Shown here in pieces: positions 1-9,321 of a stretch of DNA of 64,000 nt (positions are counted from its first letter, which is position 1; the number at the start of each line of letters is the position of its first letter). Source of the DNA: Gemmatimonas sp. (GTDB taxonomy: Bacteria > Gemmatimonadota > Gemmatimonadetes > Gemmatimonadales > Gemmatimonadaceae); contig NZ_JANPLK010000049.1 in the NCBI RefSeq assembly GCF_031426495.1, positions 167,136-231,135 on the forward strand. Reading direction: 5' to 3'. The notes under the pieces were generated by a model. The model had not been told where the DNA came from. It did no database searches and saw nothing but the letters and a program-made list of their open reading frames with translations. A program made the position numbers and the translations under genes.

Positions 1-1369
1 CGCCGAACACCGAGAGCGGAGCGTCGAGTGGCGCCGTGCGCCATGACACGACACCACGGACATGCGCGCGATCGGGCGCGTCGACCGGTCGCGCCAATCC
101 CGTCGTCCATCGCGTGTTTCGCCCGGTCGTGGCGGCGAAGTCCACTGACAGCGATCGCGCATCACCCGCCGCTGCATGATCACGCAAATGCGCACCCACG
201 AGGTGCAGCGTGTGTGGCGCGGTGGTCGGCCACTGTTCCGATGACCGCCAGCGCTCGGCTCCAGCGACATACCACGACACGCGTGGCACCGAAGGCGTCG
301 GCGCCGCGCTGCGCTGAGTCAGGTGACGCCGGAAGAACGCCACCACGGCATCGAGATCGACGGTCGCACGTTCACTGTTATCGCCACGCAATGGGCTGGC
401 GTTCGTGGTGCCTTCGTGCGCCCACGGCCCGATGAGGGCCTCGCGGACGGGCATCTGCTGTTGCGCACGCAGCACCGCGTCGGCCGTCGCTCCGTCCCAC
501 CAGCTGCCCCAAATAGCGACCACCGCCGTGGATGTCGCCAGCGTTGCCGCATGTCCGGCCGGACCGAGTGAGTCCGATGGCGGACCATCGGGGCCGAATC
601 GATCGTATCCATGTCGCACGGCGCGTACGCGACCCGCCACGTCGGCCGACGGGCGCTGACGCTGCACTTCGCGCAGCACCTCGCCTTTCGGGTCGTCGTC
701 CGTGGGGTGCACACCGTGAATGCCGAGACGGGCGAGTGCTGGAAAGAGTTCAGGTAGCCGTCCGTGATCCAGCGCATCGACCGCGCGGCTCCACGCGCCG
801 ACGAAGCCGACATTGCGCACCTGACCGGGCGCGATGATCTCGTCGACGAGGCTCCATTCAATCTCACGGGCCAGGATCGCACGTAAAGCGGGGCGGCCGG
901 CCGTGGCCGATAGCAGCGCCGTCGTGCCCTCGTAGGACACGCCCGTCGCGCCCACCGCACCGTTGGACCAGCGCTGCGTCGTGATCCAGTCGATGACGTG
1001 CCCCATGTCGCGGACCTCGCCCTCGGACCACGGCCAGCGCCACGTGCCTCCCGACGCGCCGGTCCCACGCGCGTCGGTCACCACTACGCCAAATCCGGCG
1101 GTCACGAGTCGCTCGACGATCGCCTCGCGTGGACCCATTGGCACCCGGTCGCGCGAAGTCCCTCCGCGCAGACGGAAGCTTCGCCAGTATCGCGTTTGGA
1201 TGAGCACGACCGGGACGCCGCCCTCGGGAATCACCAAGGGTAGGATCACGTCCGCGGCGATCGGAACGCCGGCGTCGGCGGCGATCCGTGGGTGCGAAAC
1301 GGTCGCCGGCGTCGATTTGCAGGCGGCGAACGCGAGAAGAAGGCCGAGGCCGAACACTGACGTCTGCAC
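1..1369 (-). CDS. CocE/NonD family (S15-type) hydrolase, partial, lipoprotein
   Basis: C-terminally incomplete: the frame runs off the left edge, leaving about 456 residues. A GTG start at 1369 is the only plausible start because an in-frame stop (TAG at 1396-1394) lies just upstream. The N-terminus is a lipoprotein leader (LLLAFAAC). The alpha/beta-hydrolase part has the nucleophile motif GVSYEG (Ser145), an acid in WGSWWDG (Asp292) and the catalytic His in GPWAHEG (His318), in the order and approximate spacing of the cocaine-esterase/X-Pro dipeptidyl peptidase family. At the edge the jelly-roll domain begins (SWRTAPLDAPLSVFG). It likely hydrolyses esters or amides at the cell surface or in the periplasm; the substrate is unknown. 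It is transcribed away from a PadR regulator that may control it. Confidence 0.85.
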   Translation of the reverse strand, partial: MQTSVFGLGLLLAFAACKSTPATVSHPRIAADAGVPIAADVILPLVIPEGGVPVVLIQTRYWRSFRLRGGTSRDRVPMGPREAIVERLVTAGFGVVVTDARGTGASGGTWRWPWSEGEVRDMGHVIDWITTQRWSNGAVGATGVSYEGTTALLSATAGRPALRAILAREIEWSLVDEIIAPGQVRNVGFVGAWSRAVDALDHGRLPELFPALARLGIHGVHPTDDDPKGEVLREVQRQRPSADVAGRVRAVRHGYDRFGPDGPPSDSLGPAGHAATLATSTAVVAIWGSWWDGATADAVLRAQQQMPVREALIGPWAHEGTTNASPLRGDNSERATVDLDAVVAFFRRHLTQRSAAPTPSVPRVSWYVAGAERWRSSEQWPTTAPHTLHLVGAHLRDHAAAGDARSLSVDFAATTGRNTRWTTGLARPVDAPDRAHVRGVVSWRTAPLDAPLSVFG

Positions 1370-1477
1370 AAGCTTTATGGATATGGGATACTTCTACTAT
1401 ATGCGGTTACATATATGGTGTATGACTTATATTTGAAGGAGAGCAAGACGTTTCGCAACCCTCGGTTTGGTGCACGG
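1370..1477. promoter_or_regulatory. AT-rich divergent promoter/operator between esterase and PadR regulator
   Basis: This intergenic stretch is strikingly AT-rich against its high-GC surroundings, especially 1376-1436. It contains the perfect palindrome CATATATG (1410-1417) and neighbouring ATAT and GTATGAC elements, resembling the AT-rich dyads bound by PadR proteins. A TACTAT at 1395-1400 could be a -10 element for the rightward gene. Operator function is inferred from position and composition only. Confidence 0.45.
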
Positions 1478-2107
1478 ATGTCGCTGAAGCACGCCATTCT
1501 CGGTTTCCTGTCGATGCGTCCACTCAGTGGCTACGACCTGAAACGGTATTTCGACAATTCGGTACGCCATTTCTGGAGCGCGGATCAGGCGGCGATTTAC
1601 CGCACTTTGGCGGAGCTCGAATCAGCCGAGCTCGTGGAGCATGAACGCGTCGCGCAGCTGACACGCCCGGACCGCAAGCTCTACCACATCACGCCTGCGG
1701 GCAGTGAGTTGCTCGACCGCTGGCTCGCGCTCCCGGCACCGAGTGTGGTACGCCGCGAGCCGTTGCTGCTCAAGCTCTTCTTTCAGAGCCGGCTGTCGGA
1801 AGAGGACCTATCTGAGCTCATAAAGGCCGAGCTCGGCGCTGTCGAGGAGGAGCTCGCGGTCTTCAGATCGATCCTGTCGTCGATTGACCACGACCGGAGT
1901 CAGTTTCATGAGCAGGCCGAGCATGATGAGGCCCGCGAAGTCTACGATGGCATCCTGGTCGGTCCACTCATCACGCTCACCAACGGCGTGCAGCTTGGCG
2001 TGGCGTATCGCGATTGGCTCCGCGCATTGCTACGGGCCCATGAGAGTCAGGAGCTGACGGCGGCTGCACTGCTGGCCGAACTGCACCGAGTGACGAACTC
2101 GCTGTAG
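1478..2107 (+). CDS. PadR family transcriptional regulator
   Basis: A 209-residue cytoplasmic regulator. It begins with MSLKHAILGFLSMRPLSGYDL, the usual start of the PadR winged helix, so I prefer ATG 1478 over the upstream in-frame ATG at 1415. The winged helix spans roughly residues 1-85 (SADQAAIYRTLAELESAELV, then RKLYHITPAGSELL). It is followed by a C-terminal helical dimerisation domain of the Vir/AphA type (residues 90-205). It diverges from the CocE-like esterase across an AT-rich spacer, suggesting autoregulation and control of that gene. PadR proteins usually respond to phenolics or drugs; the ligand here is unknown. Confidence 0.9.
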   Translation: MSLKHAILGFLSMRPLSGYDLKRYFDNSVRHFWSADQAAIYRTLAELESAELVEHERVAQLTRPDRKLYHITPAGSELLDRWLALPAPSVVRREPLLLKLFFQSRLSEEDLSELIKAELGAVEEELAVFRSILSSIDHDRSQFHEQAEHDEAREVYDGILVGPLITLTNGVQLGVAYRDWLRALLRAHESQELTAAALLAELHRVTNSL

Positions 2108-2111
2108 CTCC

Positions 2112-2129
2112 GCATCGTCTGCGCGATGC
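2112..2129 (+). terminator. Short hairpin after the PadR gene
   Basis: The arms GCATCG and CGATGC, separated by six bases, lie five bases after the PadR stop codon. No T-run follows, so this is at best a weak or Rho-assisted terminator. The remainder to 2259 shows no other recognisable element. Confidence 0.25.
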
Positions 2130-2259
2130 ACGCGCGATTCTTCACCGACCGGCGACGCTGGACATGCCTTTCAATGGGCCGCATGTTGGCCAAATGGGCT
2201 GAGCCGCTTCAGCGCCGACGCTTACGCGATTCGGCCCACTTCCCATGCATGGAGTGTCG

Positions 2260-3090
2260 ATGCGTCGCTTACTCACCACCGCCGCCATTGTAGTGCTTGC
2301 CGGATGCGCCGACAGTTCCATCGCTTCGACTGACGCGAATGCACCCGACCTCGATGGACCGCGCCTCGTGAGAAACGGAGCGCTCGACGGCAAAACCCAT
2401 CCGCAAGTCGGCCTGATGATCGCGAAGGACGCCGCCGGCAATCCCATGTGGCGCTGCAGCGGGACGCTCATCTCACCGACCGTGTACCTGACCGCCGGTC
2501 ACTGCACCTCGGGTGCGGCCACCGTCGAGCTGTGGTTCACCGCCGATCTCGAAGCCAGCTTGCCGACCAACGGCTATCCGTACACGGGTGAAGTCGCGGG
2601 TACGCCCTACACGCACCCTGAGTACAACGACGCGGCCTTCTTCGTCATGGACGTCGGCGTCGTGGTGCTAAGCGCGCCGGTTAACGCGGCCGCGTTCGGC
2701 ACGCTACCCGACGAGAACTCGCTTGAAGTGATGGCGCGCGCCCGCGGCCAACAGAACCAGACGTTTACCGCCGTTGGCTATGGCTTGCAGCAGACCAACC
2801 CGGTGTTCACGGTCGCCCAGCGGATTCGCATGAGCGCGTCTCCGCGTTTGGTGCAAATCAACTCCGGTCTCACCGGCGCGCACTCGCTGCTGCTCTCCAA
2901 CAACACGGCGACCGGTGGCACCTGCTTCGGCGATTCAGGCGGACCAAACTTCGTGGGCAACTCCCTCGTGATTGGAGGGGTCACGTCGTTCGGACTGAAC
3001 GGCAATTGTGCCGGCACCGGCGGCGTGTTCCGCCTCGATCGGAAGGTTGCCCGCGACTGGGTGCTGAGCATGATGGAAGCGGCGCCGTAA
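2260..3090 (+). CDS. Secreted trypsin-like serine protease (S1 family), lipoprotein
   Basis: About 276 residues from ATG 2260 (MRRLLTTAAIVVLAGC, lipobox VLAGC with Cys16). An in-frame ATG at 2245 would add five residues and fit the leader less well. The chymotrypsin-fold triad is visible: His81 in LTAGHC, Asp131 in MDVGVVVL and Ser226 in GDSGGP. The expected oxyanion-hole Gly residues and a late VTSFGLNGNC segment are also present. It should cut proteins in the periplasm or outside the cell; specificity cannot be judged. It stands alone, convergent with the M1/M24 peptidase run. Confidence 0.88.
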   Translation: MRRLLTTAAIVVLAGCADSSIASTDANAPDLDGPRLVRNGALDGKTHPQVGLMIAKDAAGNPMWRCSGTLISPTVYLTAGHCTSGAATVELWFTADLEASLPTNGYPYTGEVAGTPYTHPEYNDAAFFVMDVGVVVLSAPVNAAAFGTLPDENSLEVMARARGQQNQTFTAVGYGLQQTNPVFTVAQRIRMSASPRLVQINSGLTGAHSLLLSNNTATGGTCFGDSGGPNFVGNSLVIGGVTSFGLNGNCAGTGGVFRLDRKVARDWVLSMMEAAP

Positions 3091-3107
3091 GCTCAGTCCG
3101 CGACGCG

Positions 3108-4754
3108 TTATGGCTTCTTCGCGAACGTGGCCTCCATCAGCACCCACAGGTTCGGATCCAGGCGTACGCTGTCGGGGGCCGTCGGGGTGTTGATGGTAAA
3201 GCTGTTGGATTTGGCCGTTACCCGCACCCGCTCCATCGCGGGTACCGGCTGACCTTTGGAATACACGCCGATCTCGATCGGCATCGTGAACAGGCTACCG
3301 TCGTTCTGCACCTGATCAAGCGCAATGCGCACTTGGCGGGCAGCGGCGTCGTATGTCCACGTGCCCGCGACCTTGAGCGCGCCGGGCTTGTAGAGCCACT
3401 GCTCGAAGAACCAGCCGAGCTCCTGCCCCGACGCGTCCTCCATGGCGCGGCGGAAGTCGGCGGTGGTCGCATTCCCGTTAAAGTGCTGCGCGTAGTACGC
3501 GCGAATGCCGCGCTGGAACGCGACCTCGCCGATCACGCCGCGCAGCATATGCAGCGTCCAGCTCCCCTTTTGGTAGGTGTGGGAACTGGTGACATCCTCC
3601 ATGCGGCTCAGGTTCTTGTGGATGATGGTATACGCCGGATTCTTCGCCGCGAAGCTCATGACCGTGCTGCGGCTGGACTGCAGCCCGCGCACGAATTCGT
3701 CGCGGCCATACGCGTGCTCGATGTACAGCAGCGTGAAGTAGGTGGCGAAGCCCTCGCTGAGCCACACATCGTCCCAGTCCGCCTCGGTCACGGCGTTGCC
3801 GAACCACTGATGGGCGATCTCGTGAATCACCACATTCCGCCAGCGCACACTGCCGGTGCCGGTGACCGAGCTCTCACTGTACAGAATGGCGGATGCCGCT
3901 TCCATGCCACCACTCACACTGTTCGACTGGATATTCGCCAGCCGTTCATAGGCGAAGGGTCCCACGTAGTCGCTGTAGTACGCCAGCACGTCCTTCGTCG
4001 GTGTGGAGAAGTCGGCAAACCCGGCGTCACGATCCTGCGCATAGACCCAGGTCTCGATCGATTTCCCCTCGAACGTCCCTACCTGTTGCACCGCAAAGCG
4101 CGCCGCGCCCAGCACGTAGAGCCACGGCGCGATCGGCACTGAGTTCTTCCAGTGCGTGCGCCGACGTCCGCCGGGCACGTCGCTGATCTCGACCTGCAGA
4201 CCATTGGACACGACCTGATAATGACTGGGGGCCGTCACGATGAACTCGCTGGTGGCCTTGTCGTACGGATGATCGATCGTGGGCAACCAATGGCGGCCCT
4301 TGTCGGGCCAGTTGTCGCTGAAGAAGGTGCGATCGCCGTACTTGTTCTTTCCGATTTTGAGTCCCGACGCGGGCGTGCCCTGATAGCGCACCACCAACCG
4401 CGCGCGCTGATTCACTGACGGCGCTGATGCCAGCGGCACCAGCAACACATCGTCAACGTGCGTGAACGGCGTCGCGGCGCCGTTCATCGTCACGCCCGAC
4501 ACGCGCATCCCCTTACCCCCCTGCGCCGCACTCGCGCTGATGAGATCGAGTCGTACGGCACGCACGCCCGGACCCACGAAGCGGACGTCGAGCGCCAACT
4601 CCCCGACGATCAGGTCGGTCGTATCCGACAGCTCGATCGTGAACGCGTAATTGAGCGCGTCGATGTTGGGATTCTTGGGATACGTGTCCGCCCTCGTCGG
4701 TGGCGACAGGAACGCGCCCACGACAGCCAGCGCGGTGGCGACGTGATATCTCAT
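3108..4754 (-). CDS. M1 family metallopeptidase (aminopeptidase N-like), secreted
   Basis: 548 residues with a Sec signal peptide (cleavage near PTRADT). The zinc site is intact: HEIAH (His311, Glu312, His315) and Glu334 in WLSEGFATYF. The substrate-anchoring GxMEN motif is replaced by GGMEA (282-286). The protein is much shorter than classical aminopeptidase N because it lacks the large C-terminal helical domain, as in other secreted short M1 enzymes of environmental bacteria. Its ATG overlaps the stop of the upstream M24 peptidase (ATGA at 4754-4751), so the two are translationally coupled. Together they probably degrade peptides in the periplasm. Confidence 0.92.
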   Translation of the reverse strand: MRYHVATALAVVGAFLSPPTRADTYPKNPNIDALNYAFTIELSDTTDLIVGELALDVRFVGPGVRAVRLDLISASAAQGGKGMRVSGVTMNGAATPFTHVDDVLLVPLASAPSVNQRARLVVRYQGTPASGLKIGKNKYGDRTFFSDNWPDKGRHWLPTIDHPYDKATSEFIVTAPSHYQVVSNGLQVEISDVPGGRRRTHWKNSVPIAPWLYVLGAARFAVQQVGTFEGKSIETWVYAQDRDAGFADFSTPTKDVLAYYSDYVGPFAYERLANIQSNSVSGGMEAASAILYSESSVTGTGSVRWRNVVIHEIAHQWFGNAVTEADWDDVWLSEGFATYFTLLYIEHAYGRDEFVRGLQSSRSTVMSFAAKNPAYTIIHKNLSRMEDVTSSHTYQKGSWTLHMLRGVIGEVAFQRGIRAYYAQHFNGNATTADFRRAMEDASGQELGWFFEQWLYKPGALKVAGTWTYDAAARQVRIALDQVQNDGSLFTMPIEIGVYSKGQPVPAMERVRVTAKSNSFTINTPTAPDSVRLDPNLWVLMEATFAKKP

Positions 4755-6181
4755 TTGCGGAATTGAAGGACGCCGGCTTCGCCGATCGTACGTTGCACAT
4801 CAGTGATACGCGACGGCACGAATCCGCTCAGATTCTCCACGCCGTCGGCCGTGACGAGCGCCATGTCTTCAATACGGATGTAGAGCTGTTCCTCGGGAAT
4901 CCAGATCATCGGATCGATGGTGAATACCATGCCGGCTTTAAGTGGCACCCCGCGCACGCGCCCCACGTCATGCACGGCCATGCCGACCGGATGCTGGAAG
5001 TGACCGCGGAACGCCAACCCTCGCTCGACCGCGCTGCGATGCGCGGGCGACGCAAACGTTTTCCCCACCAGATACTGCCGCATGTCGGCCGCAGCACGGT
5101 CGAGCACCTCGTCGGCGGTGACACCGGGTTTGATATACCGGAAGAGCGCGTCACGATACGCCACGATGTACTCGTACAGCGCCGCGTGTGCCGCGCTGTA
5201 CTTCCCGTTCACCGGCCAGATGCGCGTCACGTCACTCGTGTAGTAGCGGTAGTCGGGCGCATAGTCCATGAGCACCAGGTCGCCGTCGCGCAGCACATCC
5301 GACTTACGGAAGTAATGCCCCAGAAACGCGTTCGTGCCGCCGCCGATGATCGAGGCGTAGCCATCGCCGCGTGCGCCGCCGGCATGGAACACATGCTTGG
5401 CAGTGGCGTCGAGCTGATATTCGTACACGCCGGGCATGGTGGAGCGCATCGCTTCCATGATGCCAAGTCCAGCCAGTTGCGTCGCCTGGCGAATGAGCGC
5501 GATCTCTGCGGTGCTCTTGATTACGCGCATGGCATCGAGCGCCGGCGACAGATCGCGCACCTCGAACTGCGGGAAGCGCTCGTGCACGAGCCGCACAAAG
5601 TGCGCCTCACGCGACGGTCGGCCGTCCCACGGATCACTGGCGGCACGCGCCTGACCGGCCAGCAATTCATCACGACTGTCGTTGCCGGTCTCCATGGGGC
5701 TGAGCGGCGTGTAGAGCGCCAACGCCGGTGGACGAATGAGGTCGGCGCTCACGAGGTCGAGCGAAAGACTCTCCAGTCCCTTCACCTGTTGGACACCGGT
5801 GAGTCGAGCAACGAGCGCCGAATCCTCCGCCGAGAGAATCTTCCCCTCTGAGCGTTCCCGTCCTTCATCGCGATGCGGCAGATACAGCGTGGCGGTGCGC
5901 GTGCGCCCGTTGAGCAACAGGTACGCGTGCGCTGATTCGAGGCCACACAGGTAGTAGAAATCGTTCGACTGACGGAACACGCTGAAGCCGGGAACCCCGC
6001 TGGCCCCTTGCACGACGGCGATCCCCTGCGCGCCGATCGCGTCGTAGATCCGGGCGCGTCGGGCGGCGAACTCCGCGACGGTGAAGTCCGTCTGGTAGGC
6101 GTGCTTCTCCTGGGCCCGGCTCACCGATGGAACAGTGACCACGAGACAAGCGACCAGATACCACGAACGAGTAGAATGCAT
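4751..6181 (-). CDS. M24B family aminopeptidase (Xaa-Pro aminopeptidase-like), secreted
   Basis: 476 residues with a signal peptide ending near SRAQ. It has a creatinase-like N-terminal domain (about 30-215) and a pita-bread catalytic domain (225-470). Metal ligands expected for the family are Asp306 (MDYAP), Asp317 (SDVTR), His397 (HPVG) and Glu438 (RIEDM). The fourth ligand, normally Glu in the TIEPG motif, is Asp423 (TIDPM). It would release N-terminal residues preceding proline from peptides in the periplasm. It is the third gene of the run NfeD-flotillin-M24-M1 and overlaps M1 by 4 bp. Confidence 0.9.
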   Translation of the reverse strand: MHSTRSWYLVACLVVTVPSVSRAQEKHAYQTDFTVAEFAARRARIYDAIGAQGIAVVQGASGVPGFSVFRQSNDFYYLCGLESAHAYLLLNGRTRTATLYLPHRDEGRERSEGKILSAEDSALVARLTGVQQVKGLESLSLDLVSADLIRPPALALYTPLSPMETGNDSRDELLAGQARAASDPWDGRPSREAHFVRLVHERFPQFEVRDLSPALDAMRVIKSTAEIALIRQATQLAGLGIMEAMRSTMPGVYEYQLDATAKHVFHAGGARGDGYASIIGGGTNAFLGHYFRKSDVLRDGDLVLMDYAPDYRYYTSDVTRIWPVNGKYSAAHAALYEYIVAYRDALFRYIKPGVTADEVLDRAAADMRQYLVGKTFASPAHRSAVERGLAFRGHFQHPVGMAVHDVGRVRGVPLKAGMVFTIDPMIWIPEEQLYIRIEDMALVTADGVENLSGFVPSRITDVQRTIGEAGVLQFRK

Positions 6182-6232
6182 GAGGCGGCGGGTAGGCGTG
6201 GGTTACGAGAAGTGCGAACCAGGAGTCGAGGA

Positions 6233-7978
6233 CTACTTCACCGACGCCACTTCCTCGCCTTTCGTGGCCTCGGTCCCAGTCGTCGGCACTGCGCTCGGCG
6301 TCGTTTCCGGCGTCATCGTACCGAGAAACGCCGGCAGCTCCACGCCGGCCACGGTGCGAAGCACATCCATCATCGGCGGCATGCTCTTCGCCATGTTCTG
6401 GATGAAGCCCGCGGTACCGCTCAAGCCGCCGTTCGCATTGTTGTTACCGCCTTCCCACACCACGACCTTGTCGAACTTGATGTTCGAGATGGCCTTGGCC
6501 GCCGACTCGGCGAGCAGTGGAATCTGATCGACCATGAGCAGCTGAAACGCCTCGCGCGCGCCTCCGGCTTTCTCCACGAGCTGGCCCAGTGCCTCGGCGC
6601 GCTTCGACAACACCTCATACTCACCGCGCGCCTGCGCATCGAGCTTCGCAAAAATCGCCGCCGCTTCTGCCGTGGCGTGAATGCGCTGCCGCTCGGCGTC
6701 GGCTTCCGCCTCGACGATCGTGCGCGCCTTCTCGGCCTTTGCCGGCGCTTCAAGCCGGGCGCGCTGCTCGGCTTCCACGCGCTCGGCATCAGCAAGCGCC
6801 GCACGCGTCTGCGCACGATTACCGGCTTCGACTACCGCCGCCTCTGCTTCGCGCTTCTTCGTCTCCACCATCTGATACGCTTCCGCCTGACGCACCGAGA
6901 GCTGCGCCTGCGTGGCGACGATCAGGGCCTGCGACTCCGCTTCACCGGCGATGGCGCGGGCGTCGGCATCGGCTACGGCGACACGCTTCTTCTGTTCGGC
7001 CTCCTTCACCATCGCATCGCGCTCGAAGATCGCCGTCTGCTCGCCGATTTTCTGTTCCTTGTCAAATTGCGCAATGCGGACGGCCTGCAGTCGCTGCGCG
7101 TCCTTCACCTGCGTGTCGCGCTCGAACACGGCCATCTGCTCGCCAACCTGGCGCTCCTTGTCCAGCTCCGCGAGCCGCACGGCGCGTTCGCGGTCGGCCA
7201 AGGCCAGTCCGATCTCCCGATCCTTTGATGCGTTGGCCACGAGCACCATCTTCTCGCGCTCGGCCTCGGCCACGCGCACTTCGCCCATGCGCTCCTGATC
7301 AGCCACGTCACCGCGTGCCTGCTGCACGGCGGTCGCGGCAGCCTTGCGGCCGATGGCTTCGATGTAGCCGCTCTCGTCGCGCAAGTCGTGAATGTTCACG
7401 TTGATGAGCACGAGACCGATCTTGCGCAACTCCGGCTCGAGGGAGAGCTGGATCTTGTGCAGAAATCCGTCACGATCGCGGTTGATCTGATCGATCGTCA
7501 TCGACGCGATCACCTGACGCAACTGGCCGAAGATGATGTCCTGCGCGTCCTTCATGATCGCGTCTTGCAAGCGACCGAGCAGCCGCATCGCCGCGTTCTG
7601 TCGCACTTCGGCTTCCGAGCCGACGGCAACGGTAAACACACTGGGCACCGCGACGCGGATGTTCTCGAACGAGAGCGCATCCTTGAGCGGGATGTTGATC
7701 TGCATCGGCTCGAGCGACAGATACGCGAACTCCTGAATCACTGGCCACACGAACGCACCACCACCGGAGATGCATCGAGCGGCCTCATTGCCACCCACGC
7801 GGCCGGAGATCACCAGCACGCGATTCGCTGGACAGCGCTTGTAGCGCGTCACGAACAGCAGAACGAGGCTGACAAACAGGACGAGCGCGAAGGCTGCTCC
7901 CGCCAGCGCGATCGTCGTGCTGTTCAAGAGATCCACCGAGCTGGCCTGCAGCAGCGGGAGCGTGGCAAAGACGTGCAT
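6233..7978 (-). CDS. Flotillin-like SPFH domain protein
   Basis: 581 residues. It has a membrane segment at about residues 18-42, an SPFH/band-7 domain (about 50-220), then a long Ala/Glu/Arg-rich coiled coil (220-470). The coiled coil includes a visible internal duplication built around DKERQVGEQMAVFERD and DKEQKIGEQTAIFERD. A Gly/Asn-rich C-terminal tail follows. Proteins of this YqiK/flotillin type form membrane microdomain scaffolds. It starts directly after the stop of the NfeD-like gene (TAA ATG), the classic nfeD-flotillin pairing, so the two products probably act together in the inner membrane. Confidence 0.92.
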   Translation of the reverse strand: MHVFATLPLLQASSVDLLNSTTIALAGAAFALVLFVSLVLLFVTRYKRCPANRVLVISGRVGGNEAARCISGGGAFVWPVIQEFAYLSLEPMQINIPLKDALSFENIRVAVPSVFTVAVGSEAEVRQNAAMRLLGRLQDAIMKDAQDIIFGQLRQVIASMTIDQINRDRDGFLHKIQLSLEPELRKIGLVLINVNIHDLRDESGYIEAIGRKAAATAVQQARGDVADQERMGEVRVAEAEREKMVLVANASKDREIGLALADRERAVRLAELDKERQVGEQMAVFERDTQVKDAQRLQAVRIAQFDKEQKIGEQTAIFERDAMVKEAEQKKRVAVADADARAIAGEAESQALIVATQAQLSVRQAEAYQMVETKKREAEAAVVEAGNRAQTRAALADAERVEAEQRARLEAPAKAEKARTIVEAEADAERQRIHATAEAAAIFAKLDAQARGEYEVLSKRAEALGQLVEKAGGAREAFQLLMVDQIPLLAESAAKAISNIKFDKVVVWEGGNNNANGGLSGTAGFIQNMAKSMPPMMDVLRTVAGVELPAFLGTMTPETTPSAVPTTGTEATKGEEVASVK

Positions 7979-8524
7979 TTACGGAACTCCGTCGATTGAA
8001 GAGAGAAGAAGCACTTCGAGGGTGTCATCGTCACGGATTCCCACGACGATCACCGGAGCACCGGTGGGAAGCACGCTTCCCTCCAGTGTGACCGCCTGAT
8101 ACTCCACGGTGCGGCCCTGTACGGCAAGCGTCACCTTTCCGACTCCGCCCAGGGCACCAGGTACCGGCACATACACCGTGCCAACCTTGCCCATCGCGTT
8201 ACGAATGTCGAGCGTCGCATCGCGCTGCAGACCGAGCATCGCCCGCATGCTGACGGCGACCCCAAACATCCCCATGGCGCCGAGTAACACCGCCGTGATG
8301 CACGTGAGCAGCGTTGCGGCGCCCAAGGAGCGCGCACCGAGTCCACCGATGCCGAAGAATGCGACGGCGGCGGTGAGCGCGCGTACGCTGAACAGCTGAA
8401 GTCCGTCGCCGATCGAACTCTCGTGCGTCGCCGTGTGGTGTTCGGCGCCGAGCGAACCGAAGACGAGCTGTGCGAGCAGCAGCACGCCGCCGACAAGCGC
8501 GCAGGTCAAGAAGAAGGTGGTCAC
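7979..8524 (-). CDS. NfeD-like membrane protein (flotillin partner)
   Basis: 181 residues from a GTG start. There is one N-terminal membrane helix, then a hydrophobic region at about 45-95 with two or three helices. A soluble C-terminal domain (about 105-181) ends in a GAPVIVVGIRDDDTLEVL pattern typical of the NfeD OB-fold. It lies immediately upstream of the flotillin gene with no intergenic base. This matches the YuaF/NfeD1b group, which anchors or regulates flotillins under membrane stress. The family is judged from topology, C-terminal pattern and context. Confidence 0.8.
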   Translation of the reverse strand: MTTFFLTCALVGGVLLLAQLVFGSLGAEHHTATHESSIGDGLQLFSVRALTAAVAFFGIGGLGARSLGAATLLTCITAVLLGAMGMFGVAVSMRAMLGLQRDATLDIRNAMGKVGTVYVPVPGALGGVGKVTLAVQGRTVEYQAVTLEGSVLPTGAPVIVVGIRDDDTLEVLLLSSIDGVP

Positions 8525-8580
8525 TGAATTCGATACGAAGCATGGCGGAGGATGTTACACCACGGCTATCGTTCCCCGTC

Positions 8581-9312
8581 ATGAGAATCCCATACGCTCT
8601 CTATCTCGCGTCGGTTACCGTGGGTATGCTACTGACGCGCCCGCTGCAGGCGCAAGACGCGCGCACCGTCGTGCTCCGCTTCCGGAAGGCCGGAGACACC
8701 GTGGCGATCCGCAACGCGCAGATCACCATCGATCACACCATCGACGCTGGTGTCACCGATTCGCTCGGCATCGTCCGTATCCCCGATCTCGAGGACGGCG
8801 GGCATATCGTCGAGGCCGTCGCGCGCGGCTACCAGGCGTTCTTCGACAAGTTCACGAGCGGTCCGGGCGTCGCCAGGCCCATCGATCTCGAAATTCTGGC
8901 CTTCGCACCTCCGACCAAGCCCAAGGGGCAGCCCACGGAGCTTCGCTCCTCCGGATTCGACCAGCGACGCACCGCAGGCCAGGGCAAGTTCTTCACCCTC
9001 GCGCAACTCAAGGCAGCCGACGGACGTCCGCTGGCGAATCTCCTGAAGGTCGATGCCGGTGCGTTCATCGCGACGGGACCGAACGGCGAGTCGTTCCTGG
9101 CGTCTAGGGCGAAGCCGGGCGCGACCGCCCCCTGTTATGCCGCCGTGGTCCGCGACGGGATCCGCATTTATCCGTTCGAGGGCAACAGTCCGCCAGATCT
9201 CGACAAGATCTTCACCGACGATCTGATGGGCGTCGAATTCTACGCGGCCACGGCGCCCGCCGAATTGCGCGACGCGGCCATGTGCGGTGCACTCGTGCTC
9301 TGGAACCGGTAA
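8581..9312 (+). CDS. Secreted carboxypeptidase-regulatory-like domain protein
   Basis: About 243 residues from ATG 8581, which gives a clean signal peptide (MRIPYALYLASVTVGML to PLQAQ); the frame is open further upstream but lacks a leader. Residues 25-110 look like a carboxypeptidase-regulatory/transthyretin-like beta domain (DTVAIRNAQITIDHT, VTDSLGIVRIPDL). The C-terminal part (150-243) resembles the short plug-like segment found after such domains in Bacteroidetes-type and Gemmatimonadota-type proteins (DDLMGVEFYAA). No enzyme residues are seen. It is probably periplasmic or outer-membrane associated; its exact role is unknown. Confidence 0.7.
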   Translation: MRIPYALYLASVTVGMLLTRPLQAQDARTVVLRFRKAGDTVAIRNAQITIDHTIDAGVTDSLGIVRIPDLEDGGHIVEAVARGYQAFFDKFTSGPGVARPIDLEILAFAPPTKPKGQPTELRSSGFDQRRTAGQGKFFTLAQLKAADGRPLANLLKVDAGAFIATGPNGESFLASRAKPGATAPCYAAVVRDGIRIYPFEGNSPPDLDKIFTDDLMGVEFYAATAPAELRDAAMCGALVLWNR

Positions 9313-9321
9313 CGCAGCGCA

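Noticed and set aside
319..1068. A 249-residue minus-strand open frame
   Set aside because: It is an out-of-frame shadow of the CocE-like gene, which carries all catalytic motifs in another frame; the shadow is Arg/Ser-rich without family motifs.
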